A stretch of 50,109 nt of DNA from JAFKKF01 sp035651055 (GTDB lineage: Bacteria; Pseudomonadota; Alphaproteobacteria; Rhizobiales; Kaistiaceae): NCBI GenBank assembly GCA_035651055.1, contig DASRGK010000008.1:1-50109 (forward strand). Direction: 5' to 3'. Shown here piece by piece: positions 17,034-25,147 of this stretch (positions within the stretch are counted from its first letter, which is position 1; each line of letters begins with the position of its first letter). The translations under genes and the position numbers were made by a program. A model generated the notes under the pieces. It was not told the DNA's origin. It did not search any database and saw only the letters and a list, made by a program, of their open reading frames with translations.

Positions 17034-19328
17034 ATGACGGTCGAATCCCCGCCTCTCACAGCCGACTCCCATGCCGACGCCGACCGCCGCCCGGCGCGCC
17101 GCTGGGATTTTCAGCGGCTGGTGCGGGTGACTGGCTTTGTGACCGTCATCCTGTCGCTGACCACCGCCTGCGTGACGTTCCTGATTCTCATGGGCATGAC
17201 CTGGATCAAGCCGGACCAGGAGGTCGTGTTCTGGGCGGTCATCGTCAACGGCGTCCTCGTCATCACCCTCATCTGCAATGTCGGCTGGCAGATCGGCACG
17301 CTGCTCGTCGCCCGGCGGCGGGGAAGGGCGGCGGCCCGGCTGCATATCCGGATCGTCACCCTGTTCAGCGTGATCGCGATCCTTCCCGCCCTGCTGCTCG
17401 CCGCGGTTGCCAGCATTACGCTCGACCGCGGGCTGGATACCTGGTTCTCGCAGCGCACCAAGTCGATCGTCGAAAACTCGGTCCAGATCGCCCAGGCATT
17501 CCTTGCCGCACAGGTCGAGGAACTCCATCGCGTCGTCGCGTCGGTCAAGACCGACATAGAGCGCGCCCGGCCGCTCCTTCTCCAGGATGTCGACCGCTTC
17601 CAGGAATACGTCTCCCAGATCTCCCATACCCGCGATCTGCCCGGCCTGTTTCTCGTCAGCGGCGACCGGTCGATCATGGCGCAGGGCGATGTCGGCTCGC
17701 AGAGTCTGTTTCCGCCGCCGCCCCCGGCCGCCATCGATAAGGCGAAGGCCGACCCGGCGAACCCGGTGCTGATCCCTCCGGGCCCGGCGAGCTTCATGGC
17801 CGACGTCCAGAAGCTGGCAAACTACGACGACCTTTATGTCTATGTGGTGCGGGCGGTCGACCCGAAGATTCTGGGCTATATCGCGACCACCAATCAGAGC
17901 CTTGAGGAATACCGCGGACTGGAGGCAGCACGGTTCAACCTGCAGATCGCCTTCGGCCTGCTTTTCCTCGGAGTCACGCTGGTGATTCTGGTCTCGGCCA
18001 TCTGGCTCGGCATCAGCCTCGCCAACCGGCTGGTTTCACCGATCCGCCGCCTGATCGATGCGGCCGGCGCCGTCTCGCAGGGCGATCTCGAAGTCCGGGT
18101 TCCGACCAAAGGGTCGGACGGCGACCTTGCCGCCCTCGGCGAAACGTTCAACATCATGACCAAGCAGCTCGGAGCGCAGCGGCGCGACCTCATTTCGGCC
18201 AACCAGGACGCCGAGAGCCGGCGCCGCTTCTCGGAGGCCGTCCTGGCGGGCGTTACCGCCGGCGTTGTCGGCATCGACCGCGAGGCCCGCGTCACCATCG
18301 TCAACCGCACCGCGCTCCGCCTCCTCGGCAACCAGTCCGGCTTGCTCGGCATGCGGGTGGACGACCTGCTGCCTGAGCTGGCGCCGATCGTTGCGTCGTC
18401 GCTCCGCGACCGCCGGCCGGAGCACCGCGACCAGATTACGATCAATCGCGGCGGCCGGCAGCGCATGCTGAACGTCCGGGTGACGTCGGAGGGGACCGGC
18501 GCCGAGTTGCAGGGCTACGTCATCACCCTCGACGACATCACCGACCTGGTTGCCGCCCAGCGCAGTTCGGCCTGGGCCGACGTGGCGCGCCGCATCGCGC
18601 ACGAGATCAAGAATCCGCTGACGCCGATCCAGCTTTCCGCCGAGCGTCTCCGTCGGCGCTTCGGCAAGGTCATCACGGAGGGCAAGGAGATCTTCGACCA
18701 GTGCACCGAGACGATCATCCGCCAGGTCGGCGATATCGGCCGCATGGTCGACGAGTTCTCGTCCTTCGCGCGGATGCCGAAGCCCGCCTTCGAGATCGGC
18801 AACCTGTCGTCCTCCATTCGCGAAGCGGTCTTCCTGATCGAGGTTGCCCACCCCGACATCGTGTTCCGGACCGTGCTCCCCGAGGAGCCGCTGATCGTGC
18901 GCTTCGACACCCGCCTGATGGGGCAGGTGATCACCAACCTCGTCAAGAACGCGACCGAGGCGATCGCCGCCCTGCCGCCGGCGGAGCGCGAAAAGACCGG
19001 GGGCTTGATTACCGTCGCCGGAGCGCTGACCTCCGACAGCATCGTCGTCGATGTGATCGACAACGGCATTGGGCTGCCGACCGAGAATCGCCACCGGCTG
19101 CTCGAGCCCTACATGACGACCCGCGAGAAGGGCACCGGCCTCGGCCTCGCCATCGTCTCCAAGATCGTCGAGGAACACGGCGGGCGCGTCGAATTGCTCG
19201 ACGCGCCGGAAGTCGCCGATGGCGGCCATGGCGCGATGATGCGGATCACGCTGCCGCGGGCGGATGTCGCGCAGGCGCCGGTCGGGCCGGCGGCAGAGGT
19301 TCCAACGAAGAGTGCGGTCGCAGTCTGA
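17034..19328 (+). CDS. ntrY: Membrane sensor histidine kinase NtrY
   Basis: 764 residues. Three membrane helices lie near the N-terminus (about 28-50, 65-90 and 105-128). A large periplasmic region follows to about 300, then a fourth helix at about 303-330. HAMP (RLIDAAGAVSQGDLEVRVPT) and PAS (FSEAVLAGVTAGVVGIDREA) follow. HisKA is RRIAHEIKNPLTPIQLSAER with phospho-acceptor H523, and the HATPase domain holds NLVKNATEAI and EKGTGLGLAIVSKIVEEHGG. It partners with NtrX, 3 bases downstream. NtrYX is linked to nitrogen, redox and envelope control in alphaproteobacteria. Confidence 0.96.
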   Translation: MTVESPPLTADSHADADRRPARRWDFQRLVRVTGFVTVILSLTTACVTFLILMGMTWIKPDQEVVFWAVIVNGVLVITLICNVGWQIGTLLVARRRGRAAARLHIRIVTLFSVIAILPALLLAAVASITLDRGLDTWFSQRTKSIVENSVQIAQAFLAAQVEELHRVVASVKTDIERARPLLLQDVDRFQEYVSQISHTRDLPGLFLVSGDRSIMAQGDVGSQSLFPPPPPAAIDKAKADPANPVLIPPGPASFMADVQKLANYDDLYVYVVRAVDPKILGYIATTNQSLEEYRGLEAARFNLQIAFGLLFLGVTLVILVSAIWLGISLANRLVSPIRRLIDAAGAVSQGDLEVRVPTKGSDGDLAALGETFNIMTKQLGAQRRDLISANQDAESRRRFSEAVLAGVTAGVVGIDREARVTIVNRTALRLLGNQSGLLGMRVDDLLPELAPIVASSLRDRRPEHRDQITINRGGRQRMLNVRVTSEGTGAELQGYVITLDDITDLVAAQRSSAWADVARRIAHEIKNPLTPIQLSAERLRRRFGKVITEGKEIFDQCTETIIRQVGDIGRMVDEFSSFARMPKPAFEIGNLSSSIREAVFLIEVAHPDIVFRTVLPEEPLIVRFDTRLMGQVITNLVKNATEAIAALPPAEREKTGGLITVAGALTSDSIVVDVIDNGIGLPTENRHRLLEPYMTTREKGTGLGLAIVSKIVEEHGGRVELLDAPEVADGGHGAMMRITLPRADVAQAPVGPAAEVPTKSAVAV

Positions 19329-19331
19329 TCC

Positions 19332-20705
19332 ATGGCCATTCCATCCGACATCCTCATCGTTGACGACGAAACCGATATCCGCGAACTGGTCGCCGGCATC
19401 CTTTCGGACGAGGGCTATGCTACGCGCGTCGCCGCCGACGCCGAGGCCGCGGTGGCCGAGATTGCGCGCCGCCGGCCGACTCTGGTCTTCCTCGACATCT
19501 GGCTGCAGGGGAGCCGCATCGACGGCCTGACGCTGCTCGACACGATCAAGCGCGAGCACGCCGACCTGCCGGTGGTGATGATCTCCGGCCACGGCAACAT
19601 CGAGACGGCGGTTTCCGCGATCAAGCGGGGCGCCTACGACTACATCGAGAAGCCGCTGAAGTCTGACCGGCTGCTCCTGGTCGCCGAACGGGCGCTGGAA
19701 GCCTCCAAGCTCCGCCGCGAGGTGAAGGACCTGCGCGAGCGGGCAGGGGACGCACGCCAGCTGATCGGCGAGTCCGCGGCCATGAATCACCTGCGGCAGC
19801 TCATCGAGAAGGTCGCGCCGACCAACAGCCGCATCATGATTTCCGGCTCGTCTGGCTCCGGCAAGGAGCTTGTCGCGCGCACGGTTCACGAGCTGTCGGG
19901 AAGGGCCGCCGGCCCGTTCATCGTCCTCAACGCCGCCACGATCACGCCCGAGCGGATGGAACACGCCCTCTTTGGCACGGAACCAATGAACGGACATTCC
20001 CGGACCGTCGGCGCGCTCGAGGAAGCCCACGGCGGCACGCTCTATCTCGACGAGGTCGCGGACATGCCGCGCGAGACGCAGAACAAGATTCTGCGTGTGC
20101 TCGTCGACCAGACGTTCCAGCGCGTCGGCGGCAGCAACCGGGTCAACGTCGACGTGCGTATCGTGTCGTCGACGGCGCGCGACCTCGAACAGGCGATTGC
20201 GGAAGGCACCTTCCGCGAGGACCTGTTTCACCGCCTGGCCGTCGTGCCGATCCGCGTCCCGTCGCTGGCCGAACGGCGCGAGGACATTCCGGCGCTCGTC
20301 CGGCATTTCGTCGACCAGATATCGCGCGCCACCGGCCTTCCCGGCCGCGCCATCGGCGACGACGCGATGGCGGTCCTGCAGGCGCATGACTGGCCGGGCA
20401 ACCTGCGCCAGCTGCGCAACAACGTCGAGCGTCTGATGATCCTCGCGCGCGGCGACGCGGCGGAAACGATCACCGCGGCCATGCTGCCGGCCGAGATCGG
20501 CGAGATGCTGCCGACGACGCCGGGCCGGGCAGGGGGCGAGCACCTGATGTCGCTGCCCCTCCGCGACGCGCGCGAGATTTTCGAGCGCGAATACCTGACC
20601 GCGCAGGTCAACCGGTTCGGCGGCAACATTTCCCGCACGGCCGAATTCGTCGGCATGGAGCGCTCCGCGCTCCATCGCAAGCTGAAGTCGCTGGGCGTCG
20701 GCTAG
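19332..20705 (+). CDS. ntrX: Response regulator NtrX (AAA+ domain without GAFTGA)
   Basis: 457 residues. Receiver 1-120 with phosphorylation site D55 (FLDIWLQGS) and KRGAYDYIEKPLKSDRL. In the AAA+ domain Walker A is GSSGSGKE and Walker B is GTLYLDEVADMP. In the position of the sigma-54 contact loop the sequence reads ALFGTEPMNGHSRTVGALE, so the GAFTGA motif is missing. The C-terminal Fis-type helix-turn-helix is GGNISRTAEFVGMERSALHR. The protein therefore probably regulates without activating sigma-54 polymerase. It is coupled to ntrY with a 3-base gap. Confidence 0.95.
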   Translation: MAIPSDILIVDDETDIRELVAGILSDEGYATRVAADAEAAVAEIARRRPTLVFLDIWLQGSRIDGLTLLDTIKREHADLPVVMISGHGNIETAVSAIKRGAYDYIEKPLKSDRLLLVAERALEASKLRREVKDLRERAGDARQLIGESAAMNHLRQLIEKVAPTNSRIMISGSSGSGKELVARTVHELSGRAAGPFIVLNAATITPERMEHALFGTEPMNGHSRTVGALEEAHGGTLYLDEVADMPRETQNKILRVLVDQTFQRVGGSNRVNVDVRIVSSTARDLEQAIAEGTFREDLFHRLAVVPIRVPSLAERREDIPALVRHFVDQISRATGLPGRAIGDDAMAVLQAHDWPGNLRQLRNNVERLMILARGDAAETITAAMLPAEIGEMLPTTPGRAGGEHLMSLPLRDAREIFEREYLTAQVNRFGGNISRTAEFVGMERSALHRKLKSLGVG

Positions 20706-20723
20706 GCGCCTTCGGGGGCATCC

Positions 20724-21644
20724 GTGTCACGCATCGCTTACGTCAACGGCCGCTACATGCCGCTCCGCGAGGCACTGGTCCATGTCGAGGACCGCGGCTA
20801 CCAGTTCGCGGACGGCGTCTATGAGGTCTGCGAGATCAAGGCAGGCCGGATCGTCGACGAGCGCCTCCACCTGAAGCGGCTCGAACGCTCGCTTGCCGAA
20901 TTGCGGATTGCCTTCCCGATGGCGCTGGCGGCGCTCGGCGTGATCTTCCGCGAGGTGGTCAGGCGGAACCGGGTCAGGGACGGCGCCGTCTACCTGCAGG
21001 TGACGCGGGGCGTCGCCCCCCGCAATCACGCCTTCCCCAACCCGCCGGTCCGGCCTTCCGTCGTGGTGACGTGCCGCGCCATGTCGCGCGCGCAGGGCGA
21101 GGCGCGGGCGGCGTCCGGGGTTGCTGCGGTCACGGTCCCCGACACCCGCTGGGCGCGCGTCGACATCAAGACGACCGGCCTCCTCCCGAACGTGCTCGCC
21201 CGCCAGACGGCGCGGGAGGCCGGCGCCTACGAAGCCATCTTCGTCGATGCCGACGGCTGCGTCACGGAGGGCGCCTCGACCAATGTCTGGATCGTGACCG
21301 CGGACGGGGCCCTGGTCACACGGCCGGCCGATCGCGGAATCCTCCGCGGCATAACCCGCACCGTCCTCTTCGATCTCGCCCGGCGCGAGGGTCTGCGCAT
21401 CGAGGAACGCCGGTTCACGCTCGATGAGGCGCTGACGGCCAGGGAAGTGTTCCTCACCGCCGCCACCACGCTGGTCATGCCGGTGATCTCCATCGACGGA
21501 CGGCCGATCGGCAGCGGCGGGCCGGGAAGGGTCGCGACGCTTCTCCGCGGCGCCTTCCACAGCCAGGCGGAAATCGCACCGGAGTGGTCGGGCTTTCTGC
21601 CACAATCGCCCGAAAAGGCGGACGGCACGAAAATTCACAGGTGA
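20724..21644 (+). CDS. dat: D-amino-acid aminotransferase (class IV PLP enzyme)
   Basis: 306 residues from a GTG start 18 bases after ntrX. Fold-type IV aminotransferase. The N-terminal region reads VNGRYMPLREALVHVEDRGY followed by QFADGVYEV. The PLP lysine lies in RVDIKTTGLLPNVLARQTA, and EGASTNVWIV and RGITRTVLFDLA bind the cofactor phosphate. DIKxxxLLPNVLA together with DRGYQFADGVYE suggests D-alanine/D-glutamate transaminase rather than the branched-chain enzyme IlvE. Location between ntrX and hfq is common in Hyphomicrobiales as I recall it. Confidence 0.88.
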   Translation: MSRIAYVNGRYMPLREALVHVEDRGYQFADGVYEVCEIKAGRIVDERLHLKRLERSLAELRIAFPMALAALGVIFREVVRRNRVRDGAVYLQVTRGVAPRNHAFPNPPVRPSVVVTCRAMSRAQGEARAASGVAAVTVPDTRWARVDIKTTGLLPNVLARQTAREAGAYEAIFVDADGCVTEGASTNVWIVTADGALVTRPADRGILRGITRTVLFDLARREGLRIEERRFTLDEALTAREVFLTAATTLVMPVISIDGRPIGSGGPGRVATLLRGAFHSQAEIAPEWSGFLPQSPEKADGTKIHR

Positions 21645-21677
21645 CGGCGGGCTTCACTACCGGCAGACTGACAGCTA

Positions 21678-21704
21678 CTTGTGGACTTCGACGAAACCCC
21701 GTCC
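21678..21704 (+). promoter_or_regulatory. Possible heat-shock (sigma-32-type) promoter before hfq
   Basis: CTTGTGG at 21678-21684 and CCCCGTCC at 21697-21704 are separated by 12 bases. This resembles the sigma-32 pattern CTTGAAA-N11-16-CCCCATNT. The -35 part deviates at three positions. E. coli hfq is known to have a sigma-32 promoter, which makes the resemblance worth noting. Confidence 0.3.
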
Positions 21705-21732
21705 ACCTAAAGAAGCACGAAAGTGACGCAAA

Positions 21733-21990
21733 ATGGCGGACCGCGCACAGAACCTTCAGGACACTTTCCTCAACTACGTACGCAAGAACAAGACACCTCT
21801 GACCATCTTCCTGGTGAACGGCGTTAAGCTGCAGGGGATCGTTACCTGGTTCGACAATTTCTGCGTATTGCTGCGCCGGGATGGCCACTCGCAGCTTGTC
21901 TACAAGCACGCCATTTCCACCATCATGCCGGGCGCGCCGCTGCAGCTGTTTGAGCCGGCCGAGGACGGCCCGGCACGCGAGCAGGACTGA
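21733..21990 (+). CDS. hfq: RNA chaperone Hfq
   Basis: 85 residues. Sm-fold hexameric RNA chaperone for small-RNA regulation. Sm1 is in LQDTFLNYVRKNKTPLTIFL followed by NGVKLQGIVTWFDNF, and Sm2 is in QLVYKHAISTIMP, with the diagnostic YKHA. The tail is short, as usual in alphaproteobacteria. It is preceded by an 88-base gap with a possible promoter and followed directly by hflX. Confidence 0.98.
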   Translation: MADRAQNLQDTFLNYVRKNKTPLTIFLVNGVKLQGIVTWFDNFCVLLRRDGHSQLVYKHAISTIMPGAPLQLFEPAEDGPAREQD

Positions 21991-22058
21991 CGGCAACGGC
22001 CGGCGAAGAGCAGAGCCCGCCCCCAGCGCCGATCGCCGGCGCCCCCACCCGCGCGATC

Positions 22059-23351
22059 GTGCTCGTTCCCGTGCTGCGCGCGGCCCGGGCGGCGCGCGCC
22101 CGCGAGCGGACGCCCGAGGCGCGGCTGGAAGAGGCGGCCGGCCTCGCCGCCGCCATCGACCTCGACGTTCTGGATTCGTCCGCCGTGCCGCTTTCCGAAC
22201 TCCGCCCGGCAACCCTGTTCGGCAAGGGCAAGGTCGAGGAGATCGGCACCCGCGTCGCGGCGGAGAAGGTCGGCCTCGCGATCGTCGATCACGCCCTTTC
22301 GCCGGTCCAGCAGCGCAACCTCGAAAAGGCGTGGAAGACCAAGGTCATCGACCGGACCGGCCTCATCCTCGAAATCTTCGGCGAGCGCGCCCGCACCCGC
22401 GAAGGGAGCCTGCAGGTCGAACTGGCCCATCTCGAATACCAGAAGGGCCGGCTGGTGCGGAGCTGGACGCACCTCGAGCGCCAGCGCGGCGGCTTCGGCT
22501 TCCTCGGCGGGCCGGGCGAGACCCAGATCGAGGCGGACCGGCGGGCGCTCGAGGAGCGCATCGACCGCATCAAGCAGGAGCTGAAAACGGTCGTCACCCG
22601 CCGCCGCCTGCAGCGCGACAACCGCCGCCGGTCAGCGCAGCCGACCGTGGCGCTGGTCGGCTACACCAATGCCGGAAAGTCGACGCTCTTCAACCGGCTG
22701 ACCAGCGCCCATGTCTACGCCGACAACAAGCTGTTCGCGACGCTCGATCCGACGCTGCGGCGCGTGACGCTGCCCGAGGGAACCGAGATCATCCTGTCCG
22801 ATACGGTCGGCTTCGTCTCCGACCTGCCGACCATGCTGGTCGCGGCGTTCCGGGCGACGCTGGAAGAGGTGGCGGAATCGGACCTCATCGTCCACGTGCG
22901 CGACATCGCCCATCCCGACACGGCGGCGCAGGCGCGCGATGTCGCGTCGGTGCTCTCCGACCTCGACATCGACCTGACGAAGCCGGGCAGGGTGCTGGAA
23001 GTGTGGAACAAGGTCGACCTCATCCCCCCCGATCAGCGGCGGACACGCCTCGCGGCGGTGGGGGATGCGGCGGCCGACGCGCCGCCGCCGATCGCGATTT
23101 CGGCGCTGACCGGCGAGGGTATGCCCGAACTGCTCACGGCGATCGAAGGGATCGTCTCGCGCGACCGCGGCGTCTATCGCGTCGCGCTGACGGGCGCCGC
23201 GCTGGGGCTTCTCCACCGGCTCTATGAATTCGGCGACGTGCTGAAGCGAAGCGACAGCGGCGACGGCGCGATCGTTGCCGAGGTGCGCGTGCGGTCGGAA
23301 AACGCCGCAAAATTCCGGCGCGTCTTTCCGGCGGCCGAGCCGTTGCACTAG
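22059..23351 (+). CDS. hflX: GTPase HflX
   Basis: 430 residues from the GTG at 22059. Ribosome-associated GTPase that rescues or splits stalled ribosomes. Motifs: the HflX N-domain (VIDRTGLILEIFGERARTRE, then QVELAHLEYQKGRLVRSW, GGPGETQIEADRR). G1 is GYTNAGKSTLFN, G3 is DTVGFVSDLP and G4 is WNKVDL. The start is uncertain. Conserved-looking sequence (TRAIVLVPVL) begins just upstream of this GTG, and the frame is open back to a CTG at 21987 next to the hfq stop without another ATG, GTG or TTG. The stop shares a CTAG with the opposing mazG stop. Confidence 0.95.
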   Translation: MLVPVLRAARAARARERTPEARLEEAAGLAAAIDLDVLDSSAVPLSELRPATLFGKGKVEEIGTRVAAEKVGLAIVDHALSPVQQRNLEKAWKTKVIDRTGLILEIFGERARTREGSLQVELAHLEYQKGRLVRSWTHLERQRGGFGFLGGPGETQIEADRRALEERIDRIKQELKTVVTRRRLQRDNRRRSAQPTVALVGYTNAGKSTLFNRLTSAHVYADNKLFATLDPTLRRVTLPEGTEIILSDTVGFVSDLPTMLVAAFRATLEEVAESDLIVHVRDIAHPDTAAQARDVASVLSDLDIDLTKPGRVLEVWNKVDLIPPDQRRTRLAAVGDAAADAPPPIAISALTGEGMPELLTAIEGIVSRDRGVYRVALTGAALGLLHRLYEFGDVLKRSDSGDGAIVAEVRVRSENAAKFRRVFPAAEPLH

Positions 23352-24196
23352 CCGGCGGCTTTCGCCTTCTGCCAGAGCGCTTCCATCTCTGCGAGGCTCG
23401 AGTCCCTGGGGCTCCGGCCCTCCGCCGCCAGGGCGGCCTCGATCGACCGGAAGCGCCGCACGAACTTCGCCGAAGTCCCCCGCAGCGCCTGTTCGGCATC
23501 GACCTTGAGATGCCGCGCCAGATTGGCGACCGCGAAGAGGAGGTCGCCGATCTCGTCGGCGACGCGCTCGCGCGCCGGCGCCGCCCGGTCGAGTTCCGCT
23601 TCGATCTCGCCGATCTCCTCGCGGATCTTGGCGAGCACGGCGCGCGGGTCGTTCCAGTCGAACCCGACGGTCGAGGCCTTCTCCTGAAGGCGGATGGCGC
23701 GGACGAGCGCGGGCAGGGCGGCCGGAACGCCGTCGAGCAACCCGGGCGCCCCCGCCTCGCCGCCGCGGACCGCCGCGCTCTCGCGCTTCTCGTCGGCCTT
23801 GATCTTCTCCCAGAAGCCTTTCGCGGCGCCGGCGGCGCGCGCAACCTCGTCACCGAAGACATGCGGATGGCGTCGGATGAGTTTCCGCGTGATCGCCTCG
23901 ACGACATCGGGAAAGGCAAAGGCGCCGATCTCTTCGGCAAGCCGCGCGTGATAGACGACCTGGAGCAGCAGATCGCCCAGCTCGACGCAGAGCTCGCGCA
24001 TATCCTTTTCGGCAATCGCCTCGGCGACCTCGTAGGCCTCCTCGATCGTGTACGGCGCGATCGTCTCGAAGCTTTGTTCGAGGTCCCAGGGACAGCCGCC
24101 GACGGGCGCCCGGAGTGCCGCCATGATCTCGATCAGCCGGGAAATGTCGCGCGAGGGCTCCATGCGCTTCGGGCGCGGCTCTGCTGGATCAGCCAT
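23348..24196 (-). CDS. mazG: Nucleoside triphosphate pyrophosphohydrolase MazG
   Basis: 282 residues from the ATG at 24196; a GTG at 24211 would add five. It hydrolyses (d)NTPs to NMPs and PPi. Two MazG modules are present. In the first, GCPWDLEQSFETIAPYTIEE carries the EExxE metal motif continuing EAYEVAEAI, and ELGDLLLQVVYHARLAEE supplies ExxD. The second, from about residue 175, has IREEIGEIEAEL and DEIGDLLFAVANLARHL. It is convergent with hflX, and the two stop codons overlap in CTAG. The predicted dif site lies 80 bases upstream of its ATG. Confidence 0.95.
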   Translation of the reverse strand: MADPAEPRPKRMEPSRDISRLIEIMAALRAPVGGCPWDLEQSFETIAPYTIEEAYEVAEAIAEKDMRELCVELGDLLLQVVYHARLAEEIGAFAFPDVVEAITRKLIRRHPHVFGDEVARAAGAAKGFWEKIKADEKRESAAVRGGEAGAPGLLDGVPAALPALVRAIRLQEKASTVGFDWNDPRAVLAKIREEIGEIEAELDRAAPARERVADEIGDLLFAVANLARHLKVDAEQALRGTSAKFVRRFRSIEAALAAEGRSPRDSSLAEMEALWQKAKAAG

Positions 24197-24275
24197 GACG
24201 GGTCGACTCACATCGGGGGAAGGCGACCATACCAGAGCGGGTACGCGGATCGGCCGCCAGCGCGCCCATATCCAT

Positions 24276-24303
24276 AAGTCGCATAAGATATATTATGGAA
24301 CCT
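24276..24303. other. dif: Predicted chromosome dimer resolution site dif (XerC/XerD)
   Basis: A 28-base site in the 138-base gap between mazG and the MBL gene. The left (XerC-type) arm is AAGTCGCATAA at 24276-24286, the central region GATATA at 24287-24292, and the right (XerD-type) arm TTATGGAACCT at 24293-24303. It compares with E. coli dif (arms GGTGCGCATAA and TTATGTTAAAT, centre TGTATA). CGCATAA, the 6-base spacing and TTATG are all kept, with the palindromic core CATAA-N6-TTATG. The stretch is much more AT-rich than its surroundings. KOPS-like octamers and gene directions switch around this point, which supports the call. Confidence 0.8.
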
Positions 24304-24334
24304 GTGAGTGTCGGCAAAGGGCGAAAATCCGCGG

Positions 24335-25147
24335 TCAGAGGTTAACCGCGATGCGGAGCCCGTCATAGGCGGGCGCGACACCCTCCGGCAGCTCCCGGCG
24401 GAGCGTCTGGTAGTCCAGCTCGATGTGCATATGCGTCAGGATGGCCTGGCGTGGCTTCACCCGCGCGATCCAGGCCAGCGCCTCCTTGAGGCTGAGATGG
24501 CTCGGATGCGGCTGGTAGCGGAGCGCATCGAGGATCCACGTATCGAGGTTGGCCAGATGCGGCACGGTATCGGCCGGGATGCCGCTGGCGTCGCAGGAAT
24601 ATGCCAGGCCGCCGACGCGGAAGCCGAGCGAGTGGATATCGCCATGCTCCTGCCGGAACGGCATGAAGGTGAGCGGCCCGCCCGGCCCCGCGATGGTGAC
24701 CGGCACGCCGGGTTCGATCCGGTGCGGCTGCAGGATCGGCGGATAGTTGCTGCCGGGCGGCGTGCGGAAGCAGTAGCTGAAGGCCTCGTCCAGTCGCGCC
24801 TGCGTCTCGGCGTCGGCATAGGTGTCGACGCGGCGCTTGGTGACGATCCAGAATGTGCGGAGGTCGTCGATGCCGTGGCAATGGTCGGCATGGGCGTGCG
24901 TGTAGAGCACGCCGTCGAGCCGCTTGACGTCGGCCGCGAGCAGCTGGGCGCGCATGTCGGGGCTGGTATCGATCAGCACCACGGTCTTCGCGCCGGCATC
25001 GTCCATGCGTTCGACCAGCAGCGAACAGCGGAGACGGCGGTTGCGCGGCTCGTTCGGATCGCAGGCGCCCCAGTCATTGCCGATGCGCGGGACGCCCGGC
25101 GACGAACCGCAGCCGAGGATTGTCGCGACGACGCCGGCGGAGCTCAT
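24335..25147 (-). CDS. MBL-fold metallohydrolase (PhnP/RNase Z-like)
   Basis: 270 residues. Metallo-beta-lactamase fold with the metal motif YTHAHADHCHGIDDLR (HxHxDH). VLIDTSPDMRAQLL precedes it, and the final metal histidine is in ILTHMHIELDY. Similarity in layout is to the PhnP-type cyclic phosphodiesterases, as found next to tatD and metG in many alphaproteobacteria. The substrate here is not proven. Its ATG overlaps the tatD stop (ATGA), so the two are translationally coupled. It is the last gene of the tmk-holB-metG-tatD-MBL series on this strand. Confidence 0.88.
   Translation of the reverse strand: MSSAGVVATILGCGSSPGVPRIGNDWGACDPNEPRNRRLRCSLLVERMDDAGAKTVVLIDTSPDMRAQLLAADVKRLDGVLYTHAHADHCHGIDDLRTFWIVTKRRVDTYADAETQARLDEAFSYCFRTPPGSNYPPILQPHRIEPGVPVTIAGPGGPLTFMPFRQEHGDIHSLGFRVGGLAYSCDASGIPADTVPHLANLDTWILDALRYQPHPSHLSLKEALAWIARVKPRQAILTHMHIELDYQTLRRELPEGVAPAYDGLRIAVNL

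Noticed and set aside
18036..20675. A very long open frame on the minus strand opposite ntrY and ntrX
   Set aside because: Its translation is Arg/Asp/His-rich low-complexity sequence typical of antisense frames in GC-rich DNA, while the plus strand encodes clear NtrY and NtrX.
24271..24299. TCCATAA/TTATGGA dyad as an operator for mazG
   Set aside because: The dyad is explained better as part of the dif-like site, whose arms and 6-base centre fit XerC/XerD spacing.
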